The notes beneath the pieces are model-generated. The model was not told where the DNA came from. It saw only the letters and a list, made by a program, of their open reading frames with translations, and did not search any database. A DNA stretch of 64,000 nucleotides. Origin: Blepharisma japonicum. Lineage: Eukaryota > Ciliophora > Heterotrichea > Heterotrichida > Blepharismidae. This document shows, piece by piece, positions 55,647 through 64,000 of this stretch. The DNA lies in assembly GCA_949751835.1 (NCBI GenBank), contig CATKHK010000015.1, forward strand, positions 186,001-250,000, written 5' to 3'. Position 1 is the first letter of the stretch. Each line of letters starts with the position of its first letter. Position numbers and translations under genes: made by a program.

Positions 55647-58343
55647 ATGAAACACAAAATAAGCGGGCTTGGAGCTTGGGAAGACTTAAAAATCCCTTCT
55701 ATCAGTGGCCTTTGCAGCACAACTCAAAGCTTCGGCCTTGTCTGGCACCACTCTGACGTAGTGTAATAAAAACTCAGCATCCTCGACTTCAAACATATGA
55801 GAAGTATGCGTGCCCTAAGTACAGGAAATAATAGCGTTGACTTTGTGCACATCTCAGGCTTAACTTGTTTCCTAGTTTGTCAAGACAAGCTTCCTTCATC
55901 AATTACTATCTTTGATATAGCCTCAACCCAAACCAAAAAAGTTATTCTTCCTGGAAAACTGAGATGCACCTATGTAGAGCACATTGAGGTAAATTTTATA
56001 TAGGATTTTGACTTTATTGTAGGGACTGACCAAGGGACAATTCTTATTTATTTAGAGGGAAGTTTTGCACAATGCAAAGAACTAACTGAGACTGAAAAAA
56101 CAAGCGTCACTTGCATTGTAAATGATAATTAGAAACATGATATCAATAGCTTAGGAAAACTAGCGGCGGTAGGACTGGGGACTGGAGATATTGTTGTTGT
56201 AGAACTTGATGAGCTATCAGAGTTTAGGCTGCCTGATTTTACACAAAAAGGTGGAAAAGTGACTGGAATCGACTTTATTGCGAGCGCCACAGGAGTCCTC
56301 CTAACAATTTTTAGAGAAGAGCCTTCTTCTTTTACAGTCACACAGATTGCAGAAGAAAATAAAATTACTGAAATTGCAAGAATTGACTATCCAAGATTTA
56401 CCAGCCTACTACAGATGAGTGTTTTTGAAAATTCCATGCTTTTTCTTGCAGCCTTATCTGGGACTGAGCTTGAAGTTTCTATTTACCATCCTGTAGTAAA
56501 CCAAACTGAATTAATCATTTTAGACCAAAAAGAATTTACGCTGGATGAGCTGCACTCAGTTGTAAATATAGCAATCCCTGAAACTTCTATTTTTAGGAAT
56601 AAAATAGAATTCGGCTGTGATCTATGGATACTTTCACGGGGAGGCTCAGAGCTTCAAGTATTTTCTATTACTTCTTCAGAGTCTGAAAAAATAACACAGA
56701 AATTGGTAACATCTTGTATGGACCATACCATATGGCAGAAACCTGAGACGCTTGAAAGGATTCTTGCAGAGTATGAAAATGCTGGGATAAAAAGCCCAGC
56801 TTTCTATCAAGATATGATGAACCCTGCAATAATATCAGTTTTAGTTAAAGAAAAAAAGAGCAATGTTATTAGTGAATTTATGCTTAGAAAATTCCAAGAC
56901 AGTTATTTACTCCCTGAGGAATATATATCAGTAATTGAAGCATGACTGAAAAAAGATATGATCGACGTAGACGAAGAAGTAAAAATCCTTGTTATTGATG
57001 AATATTTAATACTAGAAAAACAAGGAAACGATTATTATCGAATTGTAAAGCACGCAGAAACTATGCTTAGCCATTGCTACCAAATAAAAGATATTGCTGT
57101 TGCAATTGATATAAGAAAAAGTGATAATTCTTATATTGAAAATGTCGTCCAGAAAATTCATGTATTGAAATTTATTTGTTGGATTTTAAGATCAGATGCT
57201 ACACATTACTTGAAATTAGAAGGGTGGAATTGGAATGAAAGAAGGGCCAAACGAAAAGACTTTTTTGAAAAAGCAAAACCACAATACTCACAATCAAATA
57301 CAGAAATCGGGCTTTTTATTGATAATTGGGTGAACAATAGGCCATTTCCTCCTACAGTTGAACAGTTAATTGATATTTTAAATGGGACTGATGAAAGGAC
57401 GTTCCAAGCAATTTTTCAGTATCTCTTATTAGATCTTTCTGAGTATGCAAAATCCGCTTATCACAGCGACCTCTCTGAAAATATAGACAGCAATTTAAAT
57501 CTTTTTAAAGCCTCTTTCTTATTTAGTACTGTAGAAAGCTATAAAATTTCAGGATTCTGGCATCTGGACATGCTTTCGGACCCAAGCTGCTTTAAAATTA
57601 CAGAAGACCCTGAAAAACAATTTTTCCACCACGCGAAATCTTCATTATAGTAATTTTTATTCAGCTCTTTATCTGAAGCAAAAGATATATTGTCGACAGA
57701 AGAAAAGAAAAAAATATTAAAGACCTTTTACGAAACTGGGGCATATTCAGCTGCTTTACTTTGGGGAAAAACGTGTGGGATTGACTTAACAGACCCTGAA
57801 GTGGTAGAATTGATGCTTCTTGTATTTTTCGAAGGAAATATGTGGATCCAAGCTTTTAACTTCTTGAATGGGCTCAGCTCTTCACTTGTCGCCACAAATC
57901 ATGGCATTGCGTTATTTATCCGCTTAATGGACTCAAAAAATAATTCCCAATACCTCCCGTTTATCCCATTCAAAGGTAAGCTTGAAGAGTTATTTTTAAG
58001 TCATTTATGCACATTCCTGCCCCATATATATTCTTTTGCTTTAATATTCAGAAAGCGATATAGTGAACTATTTAGAAAAGAAGGAATGGAAGAAAACGCA
58101 GAACTAGATAAAGTCATTGGCTGCTTCAAAAACATCATTAAAGGAGTAAAAGTGTATGATAACTATGGAGATGAAATTCCAGTACAGACAAGCGTCTATA
58201 AAGCTACAGAAAAAGCAAGAGAAATCCAAGAAAGCGACATGGAAATTATGAATATAGAAGCCCCACATCCTGATATAAACAATATATCAATTGATGAGTC
58301 ACTCAAACCTTCAAAACTATTTTTTAGCCCAAATAATAAATAA
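55647..58343 (+). CDS. ELYS-like nucleoporin (beta-propeller plus helical domain); four 15-nt introns
   Basis: Exons are 55647-55762, 55778-55988, 56004-56117, 56133-57649 and 57665-58343. The product is 878 aa, with in-frame TGA (VIEA-W-LKKD) and stop TAA. Residues ~1-400 look like a beta-propeller (FGLVWHHSDVVILDF, FDFIVGTDQGTILIYLEG, AAVGLGTGDIVVVEL, CDLWILSRGGSELQVF). The helical part ~600-800 follows the ELYS-like pattern: 'ASFLFSTVESYKISGFWHLDML', a Pro-containing turn, then KILKTFYETGAYSAALLWGKTCG and LLVFFEGNMWIQAFNFLNG. ELYS recruits the Y-complex to chromatin during pore assembly. The assignment is by pattern only; another scaffold nucleoporin is possible. Confidence 0.6.
55763..55777 (+). 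other. 15-nt spliceosomal intron (ELYS-like intron 1)
   Basis: The intron is gtaataaaaactcag, interrupting a Val codon (GT|C). Retention would give an in-frame TAA (GTA GTG TAA). Confidence 0.85.
55989..56003 (+). other. 15-nt spliceosomal intron (ELYS-like intron 2)
   Basis: The intron is gtaaattttatatag, lying between codons (GAG|GAT). Retention would add an in-frame TAG. Confidence 0.88.
56118..56132 (+). other. 15-nt spliceosomal intron (ELYS-like intron 3)
   Basis: The intron is gtaaatgataattag, lying between codons (ATT|AAA). Retention would add an in-frame TAG. Confidence 0.87.
57650..57664 (+). other. 15-nt spliceosomal intron (ELYS-like intron 4)
   Basis: The intron is gtaatttttattcag, interrupting a Tyr codon (TA|C). 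Retention would give an in-frame TAG. Confidence 0.87.
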
Positions 58344-58402
58344 TCTTTGGTAAATCCTTTGGTCTTTGAAAAATCCACAATATTTTCCCCAATAATCATA
58401 AA

Positions 58403-58999
58403 ATGTTTATATTGCTATCATTACTTACCTTAGGCATTGCCCAAGATAGTGATGAGACTGTGAGAAGAACCAAGCTTGGAACTTGCCTTTTCCTGGTCCG
58501 TTCAAAGCTAGCTCACGATCAGGACGAGTTTGAGCCATTCTTCCAATCTTTTCCTCAAGAAATCTCAGATTTAGTGATGAACAAAGCAGTGGCTAATATG
58601 CTGAGTCAATGTATAGAAGATATTTCAGGAGAAGAAGCTATGGAGCTTATGATGAAATTTCGCAACAGTGAAGATCTTCCTGTCACTGATTATATCAAAT
58701 TCGACAAAGATGAATTCAAAGCAAAAGGAGACTTCCAGCTGACTCCAGAGCAGGCAAAACTGTTTGAAGAAATTAAGGAAACCCAGGAAAGACTTAAGGC
58801 ATATGAAAGCCAGCAAGGACAACAAGAAGAAGGAGAAGACTTGAACCCTAATAGAGAGCCACTTCCTTTAGCTCACTTTGGATGGAGCTACATCCTCATA
58901 ATTTTCGGAATTTTTGGAGCATTTTTCTACTTTGCAATCAAACTTGTTTTAGCTGCAGACGCACCAAAGAAATCAAAGAAGACTAAAAAAACTAATTAA
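58403..58999 (+). CDS. Type I membrane protein with KKXX ER-retrieval tail, unknown
   Basis: The product is 198 aa, stop TAA. It has an N-terminal signal peptide (MFILLSLLTLGIAQ, cleavage probably near Ala13-Gln14), a mostly helical lumenal part, and one transmembrane helix near residues 160-182 (WSYILIIFGIFGAFFYFAIKLVL). The short Lys-rich cytosolic tail ends KKTN, which fits the C-terminal KKXX signal for COPI retrieval to the ER. No family is recognised; the lumenal Cys pair (GTCLF..SQCIED) is notable. Confidence 0.72.
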   Translation: MFILLSLLTLGIAQDSDETVRRTKLGTCLFLVRSKLAHDQDEFEPFFQSFPQEISDLVMNKAVANMLSQCIEDISGEEAMELMMKFRNSEDLPVTDYIKFDKDEFKAKGDFQLTPEQAKLFEEIKETQERLKAYESQQGQQEEGEDLNPNREPLPLAHFGWSYILIIFGIFGAFFYFAIKLVLAADAPKKSKKTKKTN

Positions 59000-59077
59000 A
59001 CTACTAGGATTTCATATTACGATAGCCATTTAGTGAGAAGTAATAATTACGCTTAAGCCTATTTAGTAAATCCTAAT

Positions 59078-60529
59078 ATGTTTAGACTCAAATCAAAAAG
59101 GCTTACAAAAATTATCGGAACTTTAGATGAGGACACTTTAATGTATGAAGACAGCATTATTAGAGAAATGATTGAATCTGGCCTAGACATAGTCCGCATT
59201 GAGCTCTTACACCACAATTACAAATCATACTCAGCTCTTATAGAAAGACTGTATTCTGTAGCTGCAAGTATGAACTCAAGCATAGCCACACTAGTAGAAA
59301 TTCCTGCAAATAATAGAACTCTTTTTGTTCCTTCTGATTACACAGTCGAAAAAGACAGAGAGCTTACTATTCTAGTAGGCAAAAGAGACGCTCAAGAATA
59401 CAAGGAAAGTGAAGACGAAGACGACAAAATCTTTATCAGCATCAATGTACTCGGGACTGACATAAAAGAAGGACAAACCATCATTTTTGGAGACGAGGTC
59501 AGCGGAGAAATAGTTTCTGTTAATCCTGATGAAATTAAAGTCATCATAAAAAATGATGGAGTCATTTATAGCAGGTCAAGAGTCTATATTAATGGCTCTT
59601 GCAAGTACGCTTTGAATTTTTCTGAAATGCAGATAAAACACCTTGATTTTATTACACAGACCAATGCTGATTTTATCACTTTTGTTTTCTCAAGTGAAAA
59701 CTTTAATGAAGAATTAGCGTTTATTCAGGAGAAATTGAGAGGAAAAGATATCAAGATTTTGTGCAAAATCGAAAAACAGCTGGAAAGTGAAGTTCTTTAT
59801 GAATTTATTGAAAAAACTAATGGTATTGTGATTGCAAGATACCCTATGGGAGCTGAAATGCCAATTGAGCGAATTTGTACTTATCAGAAAGAAGTAATTG
59901 CAGCTTGCCGACAAAGAGCAAAACCAGTTTTAATCAGCGGCCATGTTCTGGGGAGCTTAAGAAATCTTCCATACCCATTAAGAGCAGATGCTTGTGATGT
60001 GTATAATGGAGTAATTGATGGTATTGATGGATTTGTGGTCTGCTCAGAAATACTTCAAGAAGATAACTGAAGAAATACCTTAGAAATGCTTACCAATATT
60101 TTGGCTACTGCAGAATCCTCAATTGAGTACCGATCTACATTCCAAAAAATCTGGATCGCAAGCATAAAGCCAAGCATTGCAGAATCTATTGCATCAAGTG
60201 CAATTAAAACTTGTATCGAGCTAGAGGCAAATTATATTTTATGCTTAGCAGAGCATGGGAGAGCTCCAAGACTGCTATCAAAATATAAACCACCAGTTCC
60301 TATCATTACGATTTCTAGCTTAATTAAAACAGTTCAGCAGAGCTTGATCCATAGAGGGACAGTCCCCATTCTTGGTGAAAAATTGGATTATAAGCAAGCT
60401 TTAACAAATGCTGTTGAAATGATCAGGGCCAACACTGACCACAATTGTACTGTGGTAGTAGTGACTGAGCTATTGGATTCTGCTAAACATTTCAACGAAC
60501 AAATGGGAGTTCTTACAATTGAGCAATAA
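59078..60529 (+). CDS. Pyruvate-kinase-like protein with lost catalytic residues
   Basis: The product is 483 aa with in-frame TGA (LQEDN-W-RNTLE) and stop TAA. The fold of pyruvate kinase can be followed throughout: an N-terminal beta/alpha start (TKIIGTLDEDTLMYEDSIIREMIESGLDIVRIELLHHN), an inserted B-like domain (~90-165), KILCKIEKQ, GIVIARYPMGAE, KPVLISGHVLGSLRNLPYPLRADACDVYNGVIDGIDGFVV, and a C-terminal domain (AEHGRAPRLLSKYKPPVPII). The Lys and Glu of KIE remain. However, ARGD is ARYP (Asp lost, ~256), the catalytic Thr of ATQM is Gly (SGHV, ~288), and the RxNxSH motif is RIELLHH. It is probably not a working kinase. It could be a regulatory paralogue. Confidence 0.83.
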
Positions 60530-60587
60530 AAACTAAGCCTTATATGAAAATTCTGCATTTATTACATATTAGTTATAAATTTCAATA

Positions 60588-61307
60588 TTACATCTCTGAG
60601 GATCTTCTCCTTACTGAATAAAGTGGGTCACTTCTTCTTATTTTTCTTTTTTCTTTGTACTCTTCAAATGTCATTTCACTCTGTTCTCTTATCGCTTTGA
60701 ACTCTTGTTTAAGATCTTTAAAAAATGTAGGCGCTTTCCCTCTCATTGATTTAAGAAGCTTGTCTTGGAATTCTCTTACAGGCATAACTGGCTTTAGTTT
60801 AATTGGAGGTAATGGAGATTTGTTTGGCTTCCTTTCGGATAAAATTATTGGATTATCTGCAGCTGTTAAAGCAAAAATGGTTGCATCTTCAGCTCGAGAC
60901 GCTGATTTTCTTTCTCTTCGTTCTGAATATGGCTTGGATTTTTTAAATGGTCTCGTTTTATTTAGCAAACTTCTGATTTTGTCCATCTCATACTTTTTCT
61001 TTTCTCGTTCTTGGATGATGAGAGAATGCTGATTACGAATTTTGGCTTCTTTTCTGGCTTTTGTGAAGAGGTCTCTTTCTTTTATCATTTTTCGCTGTTC
61101 TTTGACCTTTTCTTGGAGATCTTGGAATTTTTGGTATCTTTCTTCGAGCTCTTCTTTTTTATGCTTGTAAGGGTAGAGTTCGTTGATGTCGATTTTTGAT
61201 TTCTGGGGGTGGGAGATAGGAAGGGGAGCTGTATCTGCTCTAATGTATTTTTGAGCGAAGTTGTCAAATGAATGATTTGCAAAATTTCCGGCGAAAGGTC
61301 TCCACAT
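60588..61307 (-). CDS. Basic coiled-coil protein, unknown
   Basis: The product is 239 aa, stop TAA. The start is MWRPFAGNFANHSFDNFAQKY. Residues ~50-120 are highly charged helix (EELEERYQKFQDLQEKVKEQ); the rest is basic, with Pro-rich linkers (KSPLPPIKLKPVMPV) and a final Arg-rich stretch. No family is recognised; similar small basic helical proteins are common among axonemal proteins, but that is context and not evidence. It is convergent with the pyruvate-kinase-like gene, with 58 bases between the stop codons. Confidence 0.65.
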   Translation of the reverse strand: MWRPFAGNFANHSFDNFAQKYIRADTAPLPISHPQKSKIDINELYPYKHKKEELEERYQKFQDLQEKVKEQRKMIKERDLFTKARKEAKIRNQHSLIIQEREKKKYEMDKIRSLLNKTRPFKKSKPYSERRERKSASRAEDATIFALTAADNPIILSERKPNKSPLPPIKLKPVMPVREFQDKLLKSMRGKAPTFFKDLKQEFKAIREQSEMTFEEYKEKRKIRRSDPLYSVRRRSSEM

Positions 61308-62270
61308 TTTATATGCAATGCTGAAACGTTAGCATTTCTTTATTAAGATATTTTATAAAATGCATGTTATGTATCTTTAAATAATGTAAAATCATATTTA
61401 TTACTTGGAATATGAGATTATTTTTGTTCAAATTGTTAAATTATAGTTAAAAAATATGAATAGAGCATTATCATATTTATTTAGTTTGTATTCTCATGTA
61501 AAAAATAGCATTTTTCAATCATTCTTAGACTGGAAGATATATTTATAGGTTTGGCATCCAAATACTTGTTTTAAAATTTTATTATCCTTTTCTGTTAATA
61601 AAACATTATTGATTTTAACGAGTCAATATTAAAAATATGAGCATTAAATGGTATTTAGCAAAATATTTCCTGGTTTTGTCAATTTGGATATTATCACGAA
61701 TATTTCTTTTGATTTTTAGGTTTCTGAGGAATATTTTTACGGAATGACATTTTTAGCCAAAAATCACTGTTTAAAACTTATAATAATGGTGACTATTTAA
61801 AATTTTTAGTCTCTAGCCAAATAATTTGATTAAAATTTAATTTAAATTTCTTTTATAAATTAAATCTTCAATAGCTTATAAGCAATTAGAATATTCGAAA
61901 ACAAATGTTTTTTCACAATTTTTCTGCAACTAATCATAAAAAGCTTGCCATTTATAATTTTTATATTTTAGCAATCAAATTTCAGCTTTTTGTCCAGCAA
62001 CTAAGAATCAAGCCACCAAAATCATATTTTAAATTAATAATCAAATTATTGCTATAAAATATCTAAAATAAAAAGCGATTTAACTTAGTAAATAATACTC
62101 ATTAGAATTTCTTAATAAACATATCTCCGCAAGGATAACAAACCTTTTCACTCTTAATAAGTTTTCAAATAATTATTAATAAAACTTTTGTCGCACCATT
62201 TAAAAAAATGACTGGATTAATGTAAGTCAATATTCTGATACATATTTATTGGCAAATCTCATTATCATCC
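61308..62270. other. Longest gene-poor stretch
   Basis: These 963 very AT-rich bases lie between divergent genes. One short ORF at 61637-61756 (39 aa, MSIKWYLAKYFLVLSIWILS..., hydrophobic, one TGA-Trp) could be chance. Otherwise there are many TAA/TAG in all frames, and no RNA gene, repeat array or telomere-like sequence was recognised. Confidence 0.45.
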
Positions 62271-62741
62271 ATGAAGCTTCCAATTCCTCAAGATATTCCC
62301 CTTTCTATCGATCCAGTTCCAGCACTAACTTGCAAATCATGCAAGTTATCATTCTCTACTGCTCAAGATCTAGCTATTCATCAGTTTGAAGGCTTAAAAG
62401 AACCTCAAAGAGAGCCAGCTGTTTTCGAAATTCCATCCAAGATTGAAAACTCACAAACTCCTTCTGATAAGTCGGAGTTCACATGTACCGAATGCTCGAA
62501 GGTATTTTCCTCTGAAAAAGGCCTCCATCAACATGAAGGAAAAATTCATAATTTCAGCAAAAGATCTTTCAAATGCCAAATTTGTTACAAAAAATTCAGG
62601 GACCAGTCAGCTCTGAAATTTCACTTTAGACAAGTTCACGAAAGAAGCACCAGAGTGAGCTGTGAAGACTGTAAACAAACGTTTTACAGCAAGTATGTTT
62701 TTGATAAACATCTGAAAAATTGCATAATCCAAGAAATATAA
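62271..62741 (+). CDS. C2H2 zinc finger protein
   Basis: The product is 156 aa, stop TAA. Four finger-like units occur: CKSCKLSFSTAQDLAIH (last His replaced or distant), CTECSKVFSSEKGLHQHEGKIH, CQICYKKFRDQSALKFHFRQVH and CEDCKQTFYSKYVFDKHLKNC (C2HC). The middle two are canonical with the TFIIIA-type spacing and could bind nucleic acid. The acidic, Pro-rich linker after finger 1 is disordered. Targets are unknown. It is convergent with the docking-complex gene. Confidence 0.88.
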   Translation: MKLPIPQDIPLSIDPVPALTCKSCKLSFSTAQDLAIHQFEGLKEPQREPAVFEIPSKIENSQTPSDKSEFTCTECSKVFSSEKGLHQHEGKIHNFSKRSFKCQICYKKFRDQSALKFHFRQVHERSTRVSCEDCKQTFYSKYVFDKHLKNCIIQEI

Positions 62742-62784
62742 CTAACAGTTTTTATAAATCTTATAAAAATAATCTATGAATTAT

Positions 62785-64000
62785 TTACTTTTTCGTAGTT
62801 CTTTTTGCACCCTGAGCTTTATTCGTTTTCACAGTTGGCCCACGAGCTAATTTCCAGTTCTGAAGTTGCCTTTCAGCCCTTGCTCTAAGCTCATCAACGC
62901 TGAGTGGGTTTTCGTCATCATCAAATTCCATTCCATCCTCTTCTTCATCTTGGAGGACAGGAACTAAAAGTTGTATAGGTGCATTATTTTGCACCACCTG
63001 TGATCCAAGCGCCATAACATTATTTAGTGCTGCAATATTAGCTCTATGCAGCATTGGATCATCTTTCATAATAGCTTCGACTTGAAGCTTTTGAGCTTGA
63101 ATTAATGCATAGCTCTGTATAATTTTATTCGCTCTCAGCTCAACCTCAGCTAAATATTTCATCATATTAGACTCAGTGAGTGCTTCTTCTTCCATTTCTT
63201 TAAGCAGTGGCTCATCAGGGTCCAAAGATTGCAAAAAGCTTTTAAGCTGTTCTTTAATAAATGCAATAGTCTTCATTGACTCTTTAAGCCGCTGTTCATT
63301 AATATTATTTCTGAATTCCATGTTAGCGAGCCTTTCTTCCATTTTTTGTAGCATTCTTTTTTTGGAGGTATCAGTTAAAGCTCCCATTTGTTTATATCTC
63401 GAAATTTCTGATTTTATTTCTTCAATCTGTTTTTCCAGCTGTTCAATTTCAGACGTCAATTCATTGACAAAATTCAAAAGAGCTGTATTTTTTTCTTCAT
63501 ATCTTAAGAAGGCATCAACTAAGTCTTGCAAAGACTCTACACCAGTCTCTGCTTTAATTTTGGCTAATGCTTCTTCATAGCTTTTTACAAGCTGCACACT
63601 TTCATTAGTTGATTGTTTTTCTGCTTCAGAAAGCTTGGTAAGGTTTCTAATTTTATACTCATCTTCTGGGTTTATTTCAGTCACTGAATTTTCCATTAAT
63701 TTTTCTTTTTCCCTTTGCTGGATAAATTCTTTTTTCTTTTTTTCTTGTTCTATTTGTGCTATTAATTCGTTCCATTTTTGTTCGTATTCTTTTTGTTCTT
63801 CTTCGTTCTGTTTCTTTAGTTTTTCTAGATGCTGTAAGGCTTGTTCTCGATTTTTATAAGCAGTTTCTGCTGATGCGATTGCTTCAGCCATTTCGCTTCT
63901 TTTTTTATTGAGATCGTCCTGAAGTTTTTTGAATGTGGCTTCATAGATGTTTTTATCCTTTCTGAGCTTGTCAATTTCAAGTCTAAGCTGTTTGTTGTGG
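62785..64000 (-). CDS. Outer dynein arm docking complex coiled-coil protein (ODAD1/CCDC114-CCDC63-like), N-terminus beyond window
   Basis: 405 codons lie in the window, stop TAA; the frame is still open at the right edge (HNKQLRLEIDKLRKDKNIYE), so the start is outside. It is almost entirely coiled coil. The segment LQDLVDAFLRYEEKNTALLNFVNELTSEIEQLEKQIEEIKSEI matches the conserved 'F...E..NFALFNYVNELN.EIE.L...I..L' of the ODA docking subunit DC2 (CCDC114/ODAD1, CCDC63; Chlamydomonas ODA1). An acidic stretch (DEEEDGMEFDDDENP) and a basic tail (GAKRTTKK) end it. The complex anchors outer dynein arms to doublet microtubules. Confidence 0.78.
   Translation of the reverse strand, partial: HNKQLRLEIDKLRKDKNIYEATFKKLQDDLNKKRSEMAEAIASAETAYKNREQALQHLEKLKKQNEEEQKEYEQKWNELIAQIEQEKKKKEFIQQREKEKLMENSVTEINPEDEYKIRNLTKLSEAEKQSTNESVQLVKSYEEALAKIKAETGVESLQDLVDAFLRYEEKNTALLNFVNELTSEIEQLEKQIEEIKSEISRYKQMGALTDTSKKRMLQKMEERLANMEFRNNINEQRLKESMKTIAFIKEQLKSFLQSLDPDEPLLKEMEEEALTESNMMKYLAEVELRANKIIQSYALIQAQKLQVEAIMKDDPMLHRANIAALNNVMALGSQVVQNNAPIQLLVPVLQDEEEDGMEFDDDENPLSVDELRARAERQLQNWKLARGPTVKTNKAQGAKRTTKK

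Noticed and set aside
61637-61756. 39-aa hydrophobic ORF in the long spacer
   Set aside because: It is short and AT-driven, with no homology or partner; chance is likely, so it is mentioned only in the spacer entry.
1-64000. TGA as selenocysteine
   Set aside because: TGA is far too frequent, lies where Trp is expected, and appears in many unrelated families.

Overview
The window is nuclear DNA of a ciliate, most likely a macronuclear chromosome of the heterotrich Blepharisma or a close relative. Three things in the sequence support this. First, TGA sits in frame inside almost every conserved gene where the family has Trp, or where nothing else breaks, while genes end only in TAA or TAG (TGA = Trp, as in translation table 4). 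Second, ten spliceosomal introns are visible and each is exactly 15 nt, beginning GT and ending AG. Third, the gene content is strongly ciliary and the genes are packed only 2 to a few hundred bases apart in AT-rich DNA. No telomere repeat, mobile element, tRNA, rRNA or CRISPR array was seen, so this looks like an internal piece of a chromosome.

Layout. 1-6.6 kb: a giant coiled-coil CEP290-like transition-zone protein with a central EF-hand block (minus strand, running off the left edge). 6.9-12.6 kb: ribosomal protein eL13 (short), a PH domain/C92 papain-like protein, long-form tRNase Z, a coiled-coil protein and a small unknown. 12.7-20.5 kb: a 1017-aa coiled-coil protein, a CFAP97-like protein, a B-box/Kelch protein, a RING/B-box protein, a basic small protein and a MORN-repeat protein. 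20.5-26 kb: a membrane RBR ubiquitin ligase, a bL25-like mitochondrial ribosomal protein, a PG-rich (STPGR) protein, a REEP5/Yop1-like protein, a small protein and an N-myristoylation-type glutaredoxin.

26.3-33.8 kb is one uninterrupted VPS13 gene (2496 aa). After it come a stretch of possible decayed coding sequence, a beta-propeller protein, a BET-type bromodomain/NET protein (with an apparent 82-nt intron), an aldo-keto reductase, a CIMIP2/FAM166-like protein, a small membrane protein, a MIR-domain protein, a TMEM230-like protein, a DegT-type aminotransferase and a SMARCAL1-like SNF2 ATPase (to 44.8 kb). 45.2-51.4 kb holds a basic coiled-coil protein, CEP41, a twin-CX9C protein, a kinesin-7-like motor and two unknown proteins in tandem. 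51.6-64 kb holds a transmembrane aspartic-protease-like protein that has lost both catalytic Asp, dUTPase, a DPH6-RidA fusion, an ELYS-like nucleoporin with four 15-nt introns, a KKXX membrane protein, a degenerate pyruvate-kinase-like protein, a coiled-coil protein, a C2H2 zinc finger protein and an outer-dynein-arm docking protein (running off the right edge).

There are no operons in the bacterial sense. Many genes are divergent or convergent pairs with very short spacers. A clear theme is cilium construction: CEP290, CFAP97, MORN, STPGR, CIMIP2, CEP41 and the ODA docking subunit all serve basal bodies, the axoneme or microtubule inner proteins. All assignments are by eye from motifs; no database search was run.
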